A stretch of 64,000 nucleotides of DNA from Pirellulaceae bacterium. GTDB taxonomy: Bacteria; Planctomycetota; Planctomycetia; Pirellulales; Pirellulaceae. The notes under the pieces were generated by a model. It did no database searches. It saw only the letters and a program-made list of their open reading frames with translations, and was not told where the DNA came from. The stretch covers positions 97,019-161,018 of the forward strand of contig JANQLU010000124.1 in NCBI GenBank assembly GCA_028280445.1. The letters run 5' to 3'. Made by a program: the position numbers and the translations under genes. Below are positions 41,272 through 51,006 of this stretch, piece after piece. Numbering within the stretch: position 1 is the stretch's first letter; each line of letters begins with the position of its first letter.

Positions 41272-42075
41272 ATGCCGATTCGCGTAACCTGCCCCGGATG
41301 TCATACTCGCTTTAACGTCAGCGACAAATTCGCAGGGCAAGAAGGTCCGTGCCCGAAGTGCAAAAAACCGATCAAGATTCCCGAAGCGGAAGAGGTCAAG
41401 ATCCATGCACCGGAACAATTTGGCCCGGAAGACAAAAGCGGTCGCAAAACACTTAAACCGCTGACGCGTCGAGAAACGAAAGTCACACCGGTTGGCGCCG
41501 TGTTGGTCATTGTACCGGTCGCCGTGTTTTTGCTGCTGGCGTTAGTTGCACGAACCGTATTTAAAGAGCCATCCGAATTTCCGACCTGGCTGCTGGGGAT
41601 CGGCGCCATCCTGATGGCGGGGGCGGTCGTATTTGCCGGGTACACGTTTTTGCGTGATCAGGAACGCGGAGTTTTCGAAGGACGCGATCTGTACGTGCGT
41701 GTCGGAATTTGTGCTGTTTTGTACGCGCTGCTCTGGATCGCAATGCCGTTGTCAGGATATGCGTTTAACGGATACGGGCTGGTTGCCTGGGCGACCGCAT
41801 TTGCCGTGATGTTTGCGTTGGGTGCGGCGATTTGCATGTATTCGTTTGAATTGGATTACCTCATCGGGATTCTGCATTTTGGCATGTACATGGTTTGTTG
41901 TGTAATCATGAGATTGGCCGCTGGTGTTGGAGCCCTGCCGGGGACTTTCGGCGATACATCGACCACGCCGACTCCGGAACCTGGAGGAAACCCGGGCACG
42001 GAAACTCCAGCCGGACCGAGCGATGAGGGTGGCATGGGTATGTTGTTTGAGTTTCTCGAACCGTTTTTCTGCTAG
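41272..42075 (+). CDS. Zinc-ribbon membrane protein
   Basis: 267 residues. The start IRVTCPGCHTRFNVSDKFAGQEGPCPKC is an MJ0042-type zinc ribbon. A linker to residue 68 is followed by about six hydrophobic segments to residue 220, then a Pro/Gly/Thr-rich tail. Function unknown. Planctomycetes often fuse this ribbon to membrane parts. The next gene starts 27 bases later. Confidence 0.75.
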   Translation: MPIRVTCPGCHTRFNVSDKFAGQEGPCPKCKKPIKIPEAEEVKIHAPEQFGPEDKSGRKTLKPLTRRETKVTPVGAVLVIVPVAVFLLLALVARTVFKEPSEFPTWLLGIGAILMAGAVVFAGYTFLRDQERGVFEGRDLYVRVGICAVLYALLWIAMPLSGYAFNGYGLVAWATAFAVMFALGAAICMYSFELDYLIGILHFGMYMVCCVIMRLAAGVGALPGTFGDTSTTPTPEPGGNPGTETPAGPSDEGGMGMLFEFLEPFFC

Positions 42076-42101
42076 TATCGAGCAGCAAGACAGAAAGCGG
42101 C

Positions 42102-43424
42102 GTGCGCTACGTGGATATTCCTGAACTCAATGGCGAGCATTCCGGTCGACACCGAATTCGGCTGCCCCAGGAAATCGATGTCGCCGTGACACCGCGCGTG
42201 CTGAAATTGATCGACTCGGCTCCGTTTCAAAGACTGCGTGAAATCAGTCAATTGGGTTTGGTTCAACTGGTCTACCCAGGGGCCAATCACAGTCGATTTG
42301 AACATAGTCTGGGCGTCTATCGAAATTGCGTCGATGTTTTGAAACGGCTTTTACGAAATGACGCATTTGCCGAAATTGTCGACGAGCGAGGCGTCCGATC
42401 GTTGTTGGCGGCGGCATTGCTGCACGATGTCGGTCACTGGCCTTTTTGTCACGCCATCGAAGACATGCAATTGTCGGCTGTTCCGCCCCACGAAAGTTTG
42501 GCATCCAAGTCAATTCGTGGTTCTGAGATCGCTGATATCTTGAGCCACGACTGGCAAATCGAACTGGAGGACGTGATTCAATTGCTGGTGCCCGTCGATA
42601 AAAAAACGATCGCACCTGGGCAAAAATTATTGCGTTCCATTTTGTCGGGGCCGATTGACGTCGACAAACTGGATTATCTGTACCGCGATAGCCTGCATGC
42701 CGGTGTACCGTATGGAATGAATTTTGATCGACAACGATTGATTGAAAGTCTCTGTTTTAATCAATCGGGAGATGGTTTGGCGATTGATGCAAAAGGTAAA
42801 ACGGCCGCCGAAATGCTCGTATTCGCGCGGTATGTCATGTTCAGTGAGGTCTACTGGCATCACGCCGTTCGTGCGGCAACATCAATGTTGCAACGATTGG
42901 TTTACCAATGGAGTTGTGAAGGCTCGTTGGAATCCATTTTTCAGTTGAACGACTCAGATTGGCGCGCTTTTTTCAATCAAGCGTCAACCGGGAAACCTTG
43001 GCGGAATCTGTATCAAGGACTGTTTAGCCAACACCGGCGAATCTACAAACGGCTAGCACAATTTGATGCTTTGGATTCGGCTGAATTGCATCAGAAATTA
43101 GCTCGCAAGGACTATCGCTGGCTGATCGATTGCAGCGGGCGTTTGGCGGCAGAAATTCAGCGTCAAACTGGAAAACTAGTGCAGCCCCACCAGGTGTTAA
43201 TTGACGCGCCTCCCGTCGGTTTGGAAGTTCAATTTCGTGTTGAAGTTCACGATGCAAAACGGAACCAATATCGACCGTTAGGCGATGTTTCGCCCGTGAC
43301 AAAAGTACTGGCTACACACCAATTCGATGACATGGTGAAACGGGTCCGAGTTTTTGTCGACCCACAGCTGCAACTAGAAGACAAAATCGACATCAATTCG
43401 ATGATGTACAAAATCGTTGATTGA
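42102..43424 (+). CDS. HD-domain phosphohydrolase (dNTPase/SAMHD1-like)
   Basis: 440 residues from a GTG. Has the HD catalytic set: RHRIRLP...RLREISQLGLVQLVYPGANHSRFEHSLGVY, the HD pair in LLHDVGHWPFCHAIE and the late Asp of KLDYLYRD. This is the pattern of the dGTPase/SAMHD1 group that removes triphosphate from dNTPs; other substrates are possible. Free-standing, followed by repeats. Confidence 0.85.
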   Translation: MRYVDIPELNGEHSGRHRIRLPQEIDVAVTPRVLKLIDSAPFQRLREISQLGLVQLVYPGANHSRFEHSLGVYRNCVDVLKRLLRNDAFAEIVDERGVRSLLAAALLHDVGHWPFCHAIEDMQLSAVPPHESLASKSIRGSEIADILSHDWQIELEDVIQLLVPVDKKTIAPGQKLLRSILSGPIDVDKLDYLYRDSLHAGVPYGMNFDRQRLIESLCFNQSGDGLAIDAKGKTAAEMLVFARYVMFSEVYWHHAVRAATSMLQRLVYQWSCEGSLESIFQLNDSDWRAFFNQASTGKPWRNLYQGLFSQHRRIYKRLAQFDALDSAELHQKLARKDYRWLIDCSGRLAAEIQRQTGKLVQPHQVLIDAPPVGLEVQFRVEVHDAKRNQYRPLGDVSPVTKVLATHQFDDMVKRVRVFVDPQLQLEDKIDINSMMYKIVD

Positions 43425-43437
43425 GAAGCACACCGTT

Positions 43438-43572
43438 GTAGGGCCGATTCCCACCGGCCAAACCAACAAAACGGCCGGTGGGAACCAGCCCTACCAGCCC
43501 ATTTTTTTTAGACAGGATTTACAAAATGAACAGGATGTTTGGTAATCGATCCAGTACATCCTGTTCATCCTG
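43438..43572. repeat. Repeat cluster: A pair and G pair
   Basis: A at 43438-43459 faces reverse A at 43472-43493; two G copies face each other at 43512-43572 (ACAGGATTTACA and the complementary CATCCTGTTCATCCTG). Confidence 0.8.
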
Positions 43573-43807
43573 ACTAAAACGGTGATAGGCATCACAATCA
43601 AACTGTGTTGCAAAACACTTGTTACACGCCAACTAAATCAAGAAAATTCACTTTTTTTAATTTGAAAAATCATGGCACGCAGAAATAGCTCGAAACAAGG
43701 GCTCTAAAAAACCAGTTTAATTTTCTGGGCTCCGATGATCGCTATTCGAATGTTCCTCCAACTTAAATTACAATTGAGATCACGAGGATTACTGGCGAGA
43801 GAGTATT

Positions 43808-45475
43808 TTGAATATTTCGAATAGACCTCCCACGGCGTGGTTGAGAAACATCATTATTGTCGCAGTTGCAGGCGGACTGCTAACAACAGGATTGTTTTGG
43901 ATCTTTGGTGGCGCCAATACATCAAAAACGAAAAACCAGTTGACCTATACTGTCAGTCGCGGCGATTTCGTCGTTTCGGTCAACGAGGAGGGCCGGCTGG
44001 AAAGTGCCAACAACACCGAAATCAAATGCATGGTCAAAGGGGGCAGCACCATCCTTTGGATCATCCCCAGCGGAGAAACGGTTAAAACAGACCAAGTGCT
44101 GGTGCGACTCGACCAGTCAGCGATCGAAGACGATATCAGCCAGAAAACCATCGCTTTGGAAAACGCCCGGGCGACGATGGTCAAATCTGAAAATGATGTA
44201 AAAGATGCTCAAATCAGCATCGAGGAATACAAACAAGCGTTGTTCCCATCGGAAGTTAAAACCGCCGAACGCGATCTGGCAGTTTCAAAAGCTGCCTATC
44301 AACAAACCGTCGATTATTATGCGCACACGCAGCGACTGGCTGCCAAGGGCATGGTTTCCAATCAACAACTCCGCGCCGACAGTTTCAACGTAGAAAAAGC
44401 CAAGCTCGATCTCGAGATCCAGGAAACGACATTGGAAGGACTCAAAAAATTTACCAAACGCAAACGGCTGCAGGAACTCGACAGCACGTTGAAAGCGGCA
44501 AACGCAACACACGCTTCGAATGTTGCCAAATTCAAGCTCGAAGAATCTCGACTCGAACGCGCAAAAAAAATGCTTGCGAATTGCACGATCAAAGCTAAAA
44601 AACCGGGGATGGTTTTATACCCCCGAGCCGCCGAGTGGAAAGGAATGCCTGAAATCGAAGAAGGAGCAACAGCGCGTGAAAAACAATTGTTGCTGGTGAT
44701 GCCCGATCTCAAAGAAATGCAAATCAAGGTAGGGATTCACGAATCAAAAATTAAACGACTGAGCAAAGGGGCGGTCGCGGAAATCAAGCTTCTGGGAAAA
44801 ACCTATATTGGCAAAGTCAAAAAAGTTGCCACGGTCGCCGCGCCCGCAGGTTGGTGGAACGGCAACGCTGTCAAATATGACACGATCGTCAGTATCGAAG
44901 CGCAAGCCGGTTTGAAACCTGGGATGAGCGCCGAAGTCGAAATCTTCCTGGCAAAATACGTTGATGTATTGAACGTTCCAGTCGCTTCGGTCGTCGAGCT
45001 GAAGGACGGGTTTTACTGTTTCGTAAAAACAGGCGCCAAACCGGAACGCCGCAAAGTGAAATTGGGCGACAGCAACGACAATTTTGTCGTGATTGAATCG
45101 GGTCTCAGTGAGGGTGAACAGATATTTCTCAACGCTCGTGAGTTGGTTGACCCTGCGGAATTGCGCGGCGACGCTTCAGAAACTGAGAAAAAAGCGACTC
45201 CGAAAGGCATCCAGAATTTGAGTTCCAATCAAAAGAAAACCAAACCCGACGCGAACGACGATACGAAAACCAAACCGAAAAAGAAAAAATCATCGGCACT
45301 CAAAACGGCAAAGGCCAAGCTGAAGGCTGCCGATGCCAATGGAGATGGCTTCCTCGCCGTTGATGAACTCGACGAACCGTATCAACAGCGTTTCGACAAG
45401 ATCGACAAAAATGACGATGAAAAAATCGACTTGGCTGAACTGACCGCCGAGATCCAAGCGACGGGAACTGAATAA
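43808..45475 (+). CDS. HlyD/MacA-type periplasmic adaptor with C-terminal EF-hands
   Basis: 555 residues starting at a TTG. An N-terminal membrane segment (IIIVAVAGGLLTTGLFWIF), a beta-barrel/lipoyl part, a coiled-coil hairpin (about 130-260), a return barrel and a C-terminal end. Residues 506-545 carry two EF-hand loops (ADANGDGFLAVDEL and DKNDDEKIDLAEL), unusual for an adaptor. The permease gene starts 21 bases later. Together they look like a MacAB-type exporter, but the ATPase is not here. Confidence 0.85.
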   Translation: MNISNRPPTAWLRNIIIVAVAGGLLTTGLFWIFGGANTSKTKNQLTYTVSRGDFVVSVNEEGRLESANNTEIKCMVKGGSTILWIIPSGETVKTDQVLVRLDQSAIEDDISQKTIALENARATMVKSENDVKDAQISIEEYKQALFPSEVKTAERDLAVSKAAYQQTVDYYAHTQRLAAKGMVSNQQLRADSFNVEKAKLDLEIQETTLEGLKKFTKRKRLQELDSTLKAANATHASNVAKFKLEESRLERAKKMLANCTIKAKKPGMVLYPRAAEWKGMPEIEEGATAREKQLLLVMPDLKEMQIKVGIHESKIKRLSKGAVAEIKLLGKTYIGKVKKVATVAAPAGWWNGNAVKYDTIVSIEAQAGLKPGMSAEVEIFLAKYVDVLNVPVASVVELKDGFYCFVKTGAKPERRKVKLGDSNDNFVVIESGLSEGEQIFLNARELVDPAELRGDASETEKKATPKGIQNLSSNQKKTKPDANDDTKTKPKKKKSSALKTAKAKLKAADANGDGFLAVDELDEPYQQRFDKIDKNDDEKIDLAELTAEIQATGTE

Positions 45476-45496
45476 ACGTTCGACGGGAATTCGCTG

Positions 45497-46810
45497 ATGA
45501 CGCACGCCCTTTTGCAACCGGTGAAGCTGGGCCTCAAAAGCCTGCTATTGCAAAAGCTCCGCGCCAGCCTTGCTGTTTTGGGTATTTTTATCGGGACGAC
45601 GACCGTCATCTGGCTGGTGGCGATGGGCGAAGGCGTCAGCTACCAGGCCCAAAAACAGATCAAAGAACTCGGTGCCAACAATATTATCGTTCGCACGGTC
45701 GAACCCGAAAATAAAAACGATTTCAACAATCCGATTAAAACATTTGGATTGACGGACGAAGACTATCATCGAATTTTGTCTAATCTCCAAAACATTAAAC
45801 GGGCTGTTCCCATTCGCGAACTCCGTCGTGATGTCAGCAAAGACGATCGAGTGATGACATCCAAAATCGTGGGTTGCGTCAACGATTATTTGGAATTGAA
45901 CCGGTTAACGATCTGTCGTGGACGGTGGCTCAATGCCAGCGACGACGGTGAAAACGTGGTGGTGATTGCCGACGATGTTGCCAAACGTTTGTTTCCGCTG
46001 AACGACAATCCGGTGGGACAAAACATTCTGATCGGCAATGATCTGTATACGGTTGTTGGACAAACCAATGCCCGGGCTGCCTCGGCTGCCATCGGCGGCA
46101 GTCTCGATGCCCGCGATTTCAATCAGGATGCCTATATCCCATTGGAAACATTTCGCCGCCGGATAGGCGATATGAACGTCCGCCGCGTTCCCGGCGGCAT
46201 TGCCGGTGAAGATGTCGAGTTAAGCCAAATTACGATTTCTGTCAACGATGTCGATGAAGTGGATGAGACGGCGGCGGTGATCAAATCGCTGTTAGAGAAA
46301 TACCACACAAAAAACGAAGATTATTCGGTTGTTGTTCCCAAAGAGTTGTTGCAACAGGCGCAGCGGACCAAGGCGATGTTCAACGCTTTGTTGGTCGTGA
46401 TTGCGGGCATCTCGCTCGTCGTCGGCGGAATTGGGATCATGAACATTATGTTGGCGACCGTAACCGAGCGGACCCGTGAAATCGGTATCCGGCGTGCGCT
46501 CGGTGCAACTCGAAGCCATATCATTAGCCAATTTATGATCGAAGCCGTTGTGTTGACGTCGTGCGGAGGAATCCTGGGAGTGGTCTTTGGACTGCTTTGC
46601 AAACCTGCTTTTCGAGTGACGAAAAACATCCTCAACTTTTTTTCGCCGGATATGATCCCGCCAATCGTTCAAACGTTAGAACCGCGGATAGCGCCGTGGT
46701 CCATCATGTTTGCCGTTTTTATCTCGATTGCTGTCGGTATCCTGTTTGGTGTCTATCCCGCGCGACAGGCAGCGCACATGGACCCCATCGAAGCGTTACG
46801 ACACGAGTAA
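45497..46810 (+). CDS. MacB/FtsX-type ABC transporter permease
   Basis: 437 residues. An early membrane segment (LAVLGIFIGTTTVIWLVAM) precedes a MacB-type periplasmic domain, then three C-terminal membrane segments separated by IGIRRALGATRSHIISQF, the FtsX signature. Unlike MacB it has no N-terminal ATPase, so an external ATPase is needed. Its partner is the HlyD-like protein upstream. Confidence 0.85.
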   Translation: MTHALLQPVKLGLKSLLLQKLRASLAVLGIFIGTTTVIWLVAMGEGVSYQAQKQIKELGANNIIVRTVEPENKNDFNNPIKTFGLTDEDYHRILSNLQNIKRAVPIRELRRDVSKDDRVMTSKIVGCVNDYLELNRLTICRGRWLNASDDGENVVVIADDVAKRLFPLNDNPVGQNILIGNDLYTVVGQTNARAASAAIGGSLDARDFNQDAYIPLETFRRRIGDMNVRRVPGGIAGEDVELSQITISVNDVDEVDETAAVIKSLLEKYHTKNEDYSVVVPKELLQQAQRTKAMFNALLVVIAGISLVVGGIGIMNIMLATVTERTREIGIRRALGATRSHIISQFMIEAVVLTSCGGILGVVFGLLCKPAFRVTKNILNFFSPDMIPPIVQTLEPRIAPWSIMFAVFISIAVGILFGVYPARQAAHMDPIEALRHE

Positions 46811-46826
46811 CAACTACGTCGAATCT

Positions 46827-47055
46827 TACAAGCACGACGCACGAGCGATTGGTTTTGCGCGGTCGAACCACTCGCTCGCGCTTCGTGCTTGTATTGGTCG
46901 CAAAGTGATTACCTGACCAAGGATCTGATGCAAACGTTGAGAATTCTCTCACTAGGATTTTGCGATATCAAATCACAACCCGAAGCGTGAGCGAGGGACT
47001 ACGTCCGCAGCACATCACCGTGTCGTGGTCCCTCGCTCACGCTTCGGGTTGTGAT
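46827..47055. repeat. Repeat cluster: F and D
   Basis: F at 46827-46893 and D at 46972-47055, each an inverted repeat. The D copy is the best preserved of the three in this window. Confidence 0.85.
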
Positions 47056-47106
47056 TGTTGGAGTCGTTAACTCAACTAAAGTTACAACTCCTGATGCAAA
47101 ATCGTA

Positions 47107-47463
47107 TTATGCTTCGACGATTGCCGTCACGTCTTCCACCAGGCTTTTCAGCAATTCGCCGTCAAAATCCGCCAGAGGGATTTCTTTGACAAATCGATTG
47201 CGACCGCAACCAAACGGCGTGTTGGAAATGACGATCGTTGGAATGCCGACGAAAGCACACGAATTGATCAAGTCGTTTTCGAATTCGCCGCAAAAAAATA
47301 CGATGTCGAACGACTGTTCCAATATGGTGTGAATGTGGGTTACTGTCGAGCAATGAGTAACACGATACTTATTACGGTCTTTGAGAACGCCGGATTCAGC
47401 AAGTACGCGACCCGCAATCCATTGGTCTGATGGACCCTGAGCGACGATCAGGATTTGTGTCAT
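47107..47463 (-). CDS. Hypothetical protein, about 118 residues
   Basis: Start at the ATG at 47463 (MTQILIVAQ). It is predicted soluble and alpha/beta. The segment DIVFFCGEFENDLINSCAFVGIPTIVISNTPFG has the look of a receiver/periplasmic-binding type strand-loop, but no family is recognised. Free-standing between a repeat and pntB. Confidence 0.55.
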   Translation of the reverse strand: MTQILIVAQGPSDQWIAGRVLAESGVLKDRNKYRVTHCSTVTHIHTILEQSFDIVFFCGEFENDLINSCAFVGIPTIVISNTPFGCGRNRFVKEIPLADFDGELLKSLVEDVTAIVEA

Positions 47464-47694
47464 TTTGTCTGCCAAAAACATGAAGGGAATAGTTGAGAGG
47501 GGTGTAACAGAAAGGGCACTTCTACAATATCAAATTTCCGACCGTTTGAAACAGAATATGGCCATTGTTTTTGCATTTTTTTGTTCTTCGATCTGTTAGC
47601 ATGCTCAACAACTCTGGGGAACCGTTTTCAAAAATTCGAAACGTCTGCCAGCAGACTGTTCCACAGACAATTTGCAACTAAAAACAGAATTCGT

Positions 47695-49284
47695 TCAAAT
47701 CCGTTGCCGCATTTCCGTCAGCACGCCGTCGATACTCGATTTTGCATCCCCAAACAGCATTCGCGAGTTTTCCTTGTAAAACAACGGGTTATCAATTCCT
47801 GAGTACCCCGTTGCCATACTGCGTTTCAAAATCACGACTTCTGTCGCTTCCCAAGCGTGCAGGACGGGCATTTGATAGATCGGACTGGACGGATCGTCCA
47901 GGGCGCCTGGATTGACGATATCGTTGGCACCAATCACCAGCACGACATCGGTATTCGGAAAATCTTCGTTGATTTCGTCCATTTCCAAAACGACATCGTA
48001 GGGAACCTTGGCTTCGGCTAACAAAACATTCATGTGTCCCGGCAATCGACCGGCAACGGGATGAATCGCGAATCGGCACTGAATTCCACGTTCTTTTAGT
48101 ATTTCAGTGATTTCGCGAACCGGGTTTTGAGCCTGGGCAACGGCCATCCCATAACCCGGAACAATAATGACTTCACGCGCGTTTAACAGACTTTCGGCCG
48201 TATCCGCATTGGATGTTTCCGAATAAGTGAGTGGTTCCCCATTTCCCGTTTGCGCAACGGTTCCCGACTCGACTCCAAATCCGCCGAGAATGACACTGAT
48301 AAACGAGCGATTCATTGCGTGGCACATGATATAGCTCAAAATCGCACCACTACTGCCAACCAATGCACCAACGACAATTAACAAATCATTGCTCAACATG
48401 AATCCCGTCGCAGCAGCAGCCCAGCCGGAATAACTGTTGAGCATCGACACGACCACCGGCATATCGGCACCACCGATGGCCATCACCAGATGGGCACCGA
48501 CGGCAAAAGCGATCAAGGTGCAAAAAATCAACGGCACCATCGACCAACCAGTGCTGTCAATGACCAAAAAAATTATTCCCAACAAGCAGCAAAACAACAG
48601 CGCACCGAGATTGATCCAATGCCGACCCGGAATCATCATCGGTTTACTGCCAATGACACCCTGCAGTTTTCCCCAAGCGATCACCGATCCGGTAAACGTC
48701 ACCGCACCGATAAACACGCCGAGAAAAATCTCGACTTTGTGAATCAATGTTCTGGAGTTAAACGACGAGAGATTTTTCAAGCTACCCAGTTTGTCATCAC
48801 CGCGATCATCCAGGTCGATGTGAGCATCTTTTGCAATTTCTTTGACTTGGTCTAACGACGCCCCAAAGGAACCGAGCAGTTGCTCGACTCCGGCTGTCAT
48901 ATGTTGATGTTGTCCATCGAGGTGGCTGTTAAAACCAACAAAAACCGCGGCGAGACCGACAAAACTATGTAGGATTGCAACGAGTTGTGGCATCGCCGTC
49001 ATCTCGACGCGAATGGCCAGAAAAATGCCGATGGCCGAACCAACGGCCAGAGATAAAAATAGCAAAAATACACTGGCGACAACTTTGAGACTTCCGCCGA
49101 GTTCCATGCCAGAAAACAGAAACGAACCCAGTGTCAGCAGAGTTGCCACAACAGCCAAAGCCATTCCAACAATTCCAAAGATGTTTCCTCGCCGGGCTGT
49201 TTCATGTTGGCTCAGTCCACCCAGACTGAAAATGAAACAAATCGCGGCGATCACATAAGCCATGTTGGCCAAACCACTAATCAT
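47695..49284 (-). CDS. pntB: NAD(P) transhydrogenase beta subunit
   Basis: 529 residues from the ATG at 49284. It carries eight or nine membrane segments (dII) and the NADP-binding dIII domain (VIVPGYGMAVAQAQ, GANDIVNPGA and the late KRSMATGYSG). Couples hydride transfer between NADH and NADP+ to proton entry. Compared with PntB of E. coli it has about 45 extra residues after GFNS (residues near 125-170), rich in Asp and Lys. pntA is 13 bases upstream in the same operon. Confidence 0.92.
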   Translation of the reverse strand: MISGLANMAYVIAAICFIFSLGGLSQHETARRGNIFGIVGMALAVVATLLTLGSFLFSGMELGGSLKVVASVFLLFLSLAVGSAIGIFLAIRVEMTAMPQLVAILHSFVGLAAVFVGFNSHLDGQHQHMTAGVEQLLGSFGASLDQVKEIAKDAHIDLDDRGDDKLGSLKNLSSFNSRTLIHKVEIFLGVFIGAVTFTGSVIAWGKLQGVIGSKPMMIPGRHWINLGALLFCCLLGIIFLVIDSTGWSMVPLIFCTLIAFAVGAHLVMAIGGADMPVVVSMLNSYSGWAAAATGFMLSNDLLIVVGALVGSSGAILSYIMCHAMNRSFISVILGGFGVESGTVAQTGNGEPLTYSETSNADTAESLLNAREVIIVPGYGMAVAQAQNPVREITEILKERGIQCRFAIHPVAGRLPGHMNVLLAEAKVPYDVVLEMDEINEDFPNTDVVLVIGANDIVNPGALDDPSSPIYQMPVLHAWEATEVVILKRSMATGYSGIDNPLFYKENSRMLFGDAKSSIDGVLTEMRQRI

Positions 49285-49297
49285 GCAGGTATTCCCT

Positions 49298-50875
49298 CTA
49301 ATCCTTTCGGAACATGCCAAGCATGCGTTGAGTGACCCAAAATCCACCGGCAATGTTGATCGATGCAATCAGCACGGCTACCGCCGCCAACAACATCACA
49401 AACCAATTGGTGCTGATTATCTGCATCAATGCACCGATGATGATAATGCCGCTGATCGCGTTGGTGACACTCATCAGCGGTGTGTGCAATGCAGGGTTAA
49501 CATTCCAGACAACTTGCCAACCGACAAAGCAGGCAAGGATAAATACGGTAAAGTGCTGAATGAAATCAGGGGGTAAGAACAAACCCAACAGCAGCATCGC
49601 ACCTCCGACCAGGATGGCAGCGCCGAGCGTGATCAAGCTGCGTGTTTTTGCGTCCATCCCAGGTTTGGGCGCTTCGACCGCGGCGACCTTTTCTTGCGAC
49701 TCCGTTTTCGGCGCCGGCGCAGAATTTTCCTTGGGCGGCGGAGGCCAAAGCGTCTCGCCACCATAAGTGACAACACATCCGCGAACGACTTCGTCATCCA
49801 AGTCGAATTCCAATTTGCCGTCTTTTTCCGGCGTCATGTCGGCCAGCAAATTGACCAGGTTGTTGGCATATAAATTTGATGATTGCGTTGGCAAACGGCT
49901 GGGAAAATCGGTGTAACCGAGGATCGTGACGCCGTGTTTGACAACCCGTTGATATGGTTCGGTCAATTCACAATTGCCGCCCTGCTCTGCTGCGAGGTCA
50001 ACGATGACACTGCCGGGTTTCATCGATCGAACCATTTCGGCGGTAATCAATTTCGGAGCTGGTTTACCAGGAATCAAAGCGGTCGTGATGATAATGTCGA
50101 CCTCTTTGGCTTGTTCGGCAAACAAAGCCATCTCAGCTTCGATGAATTCCTTGCTCATGGTTTTCGCGTAGCCGCCCGAACCTTCACCGTCTTCTTCGAA
50201 ATCCAATTCCAAAAATTCGGCGCCCATGCTTTTGACTTGGTCTTTTACTGACGGACGGGTGTCGAAAGCTCGAACAATCGCTCCCAGTCCATTGGCTGCT
50301 CCAATGGCGGCCAATCCAGCGACTCCCGCGCCAATCACCAGGACTTTGGCCGGCGGCACTTTCCCTGCAGCAGTGATTTGGCCGGTAAAAAAACTACCGA
50401 ATTCATTGGCGGCTTCGATCACCGCGCGATAACCGGCGATGTTGGCCATCGAACTGAGCGCGTCCAGTTTTTGCGCACGCGAAATTCGGGGGACGCAATC
50501 CATCGCCAATGCATTGATGCCGGATTTTTCCAAATCAGAAACCAAACATTCGTTCTGGGCTGGCCATACAAACGAAACCAGCGTCGAGCCAGATTGCATT
50601 TGCGAATATTCGGAGTCGACCGGCGGACGAACTTTCAGCACGATGTCGCTGCCGGTCCATACCGAATCAGCGCTGGCAATTTTCGCTCCGGCGTTTTCAA
50701 AAGCGTCGTCGGGAAAATTGGCCAACTCACCTGCACCGGTTTCAACGACGACGTCGTAACCGAGTTTGATGAGTTTTTGAACGGATTGAGGCGAAGCCGC
50801 TACTCGTTTTTCAATGCCGCAGTTGCCGGACGAATTTTCAGTTGTATATGATTCTTTCGGGATGCCGACAATCAT
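49298..50875 (-). CDS. pntA: NAD(P) transhydrogenase alpha subunit (full length)
   Basis: 525 residues from the ATG at 50875. N-terminal dI domain starting MIVGIPKES, NAD loop VIGAGVAGLAAIGAANGLGA and RRVAASP-type start, then a flexible Pro/Ala/Lys linker and four C-terminal membrane segments (dII part). It is a fused PntA as in E. coli, not split. The operon order pntA-pntB is normal. Confidence 0.93.
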   Translation of the reverse strand: MIVGIPKESYTTENSSGNCGIEKRVAASPQSVQKLIKLGYDVVVETGAGELANFPDDAFENAGAKIASADSVWTGSDIVLKVRPPVDSEYSQMQSGSTLVSFVWPAQNECLVSDLEKSGINALAMDCVPRISRAQKLDALSSMANIAGYRAVIEAANEFGSFFTGQITAAGKVPPAKVLVIGAGVAGLAAIGAANGLGAIVRAFDTRPSVKDQVKSMGAEFLELDFEEDGEGSGGYAKTMSKEFIEAEMALFAEQAKEVDIIITTALIPGKPAPKLITAEMVRSMKPGSVIVDLAAEQGGNCELTEPYQRVVKHGVTILGYTDFPSRLPTQSSNLYANNLVNLLADMTPEKDGKLEFDLDDEVVRGCVVTYGGETLWPPPPKENSAPAPKTESQEKVAAVEAPKPGMDAKTRSLITLGAAILVGGAMLLLGLFLPPDFIQHFTVFILACFVGWQVVWNVNPALHTPLMSVTNAISGIIIIGALMQIISTNWFVMLLAAVAVLIASINIAGGFWVTQRMLGMFRKD

Positions 50876-51006
50876 TTCGGTATCACAAGATGGATGGTCG
50901 GGGGCAAATAGCACGTTTCCTAAGTGCATTTCAAGTCGTCAAAGATATCGCATTCTCCCGACATTCACCACCACCGTGCGAGAAAAAACAAGCTTTAAGA
51001 ATCGAT

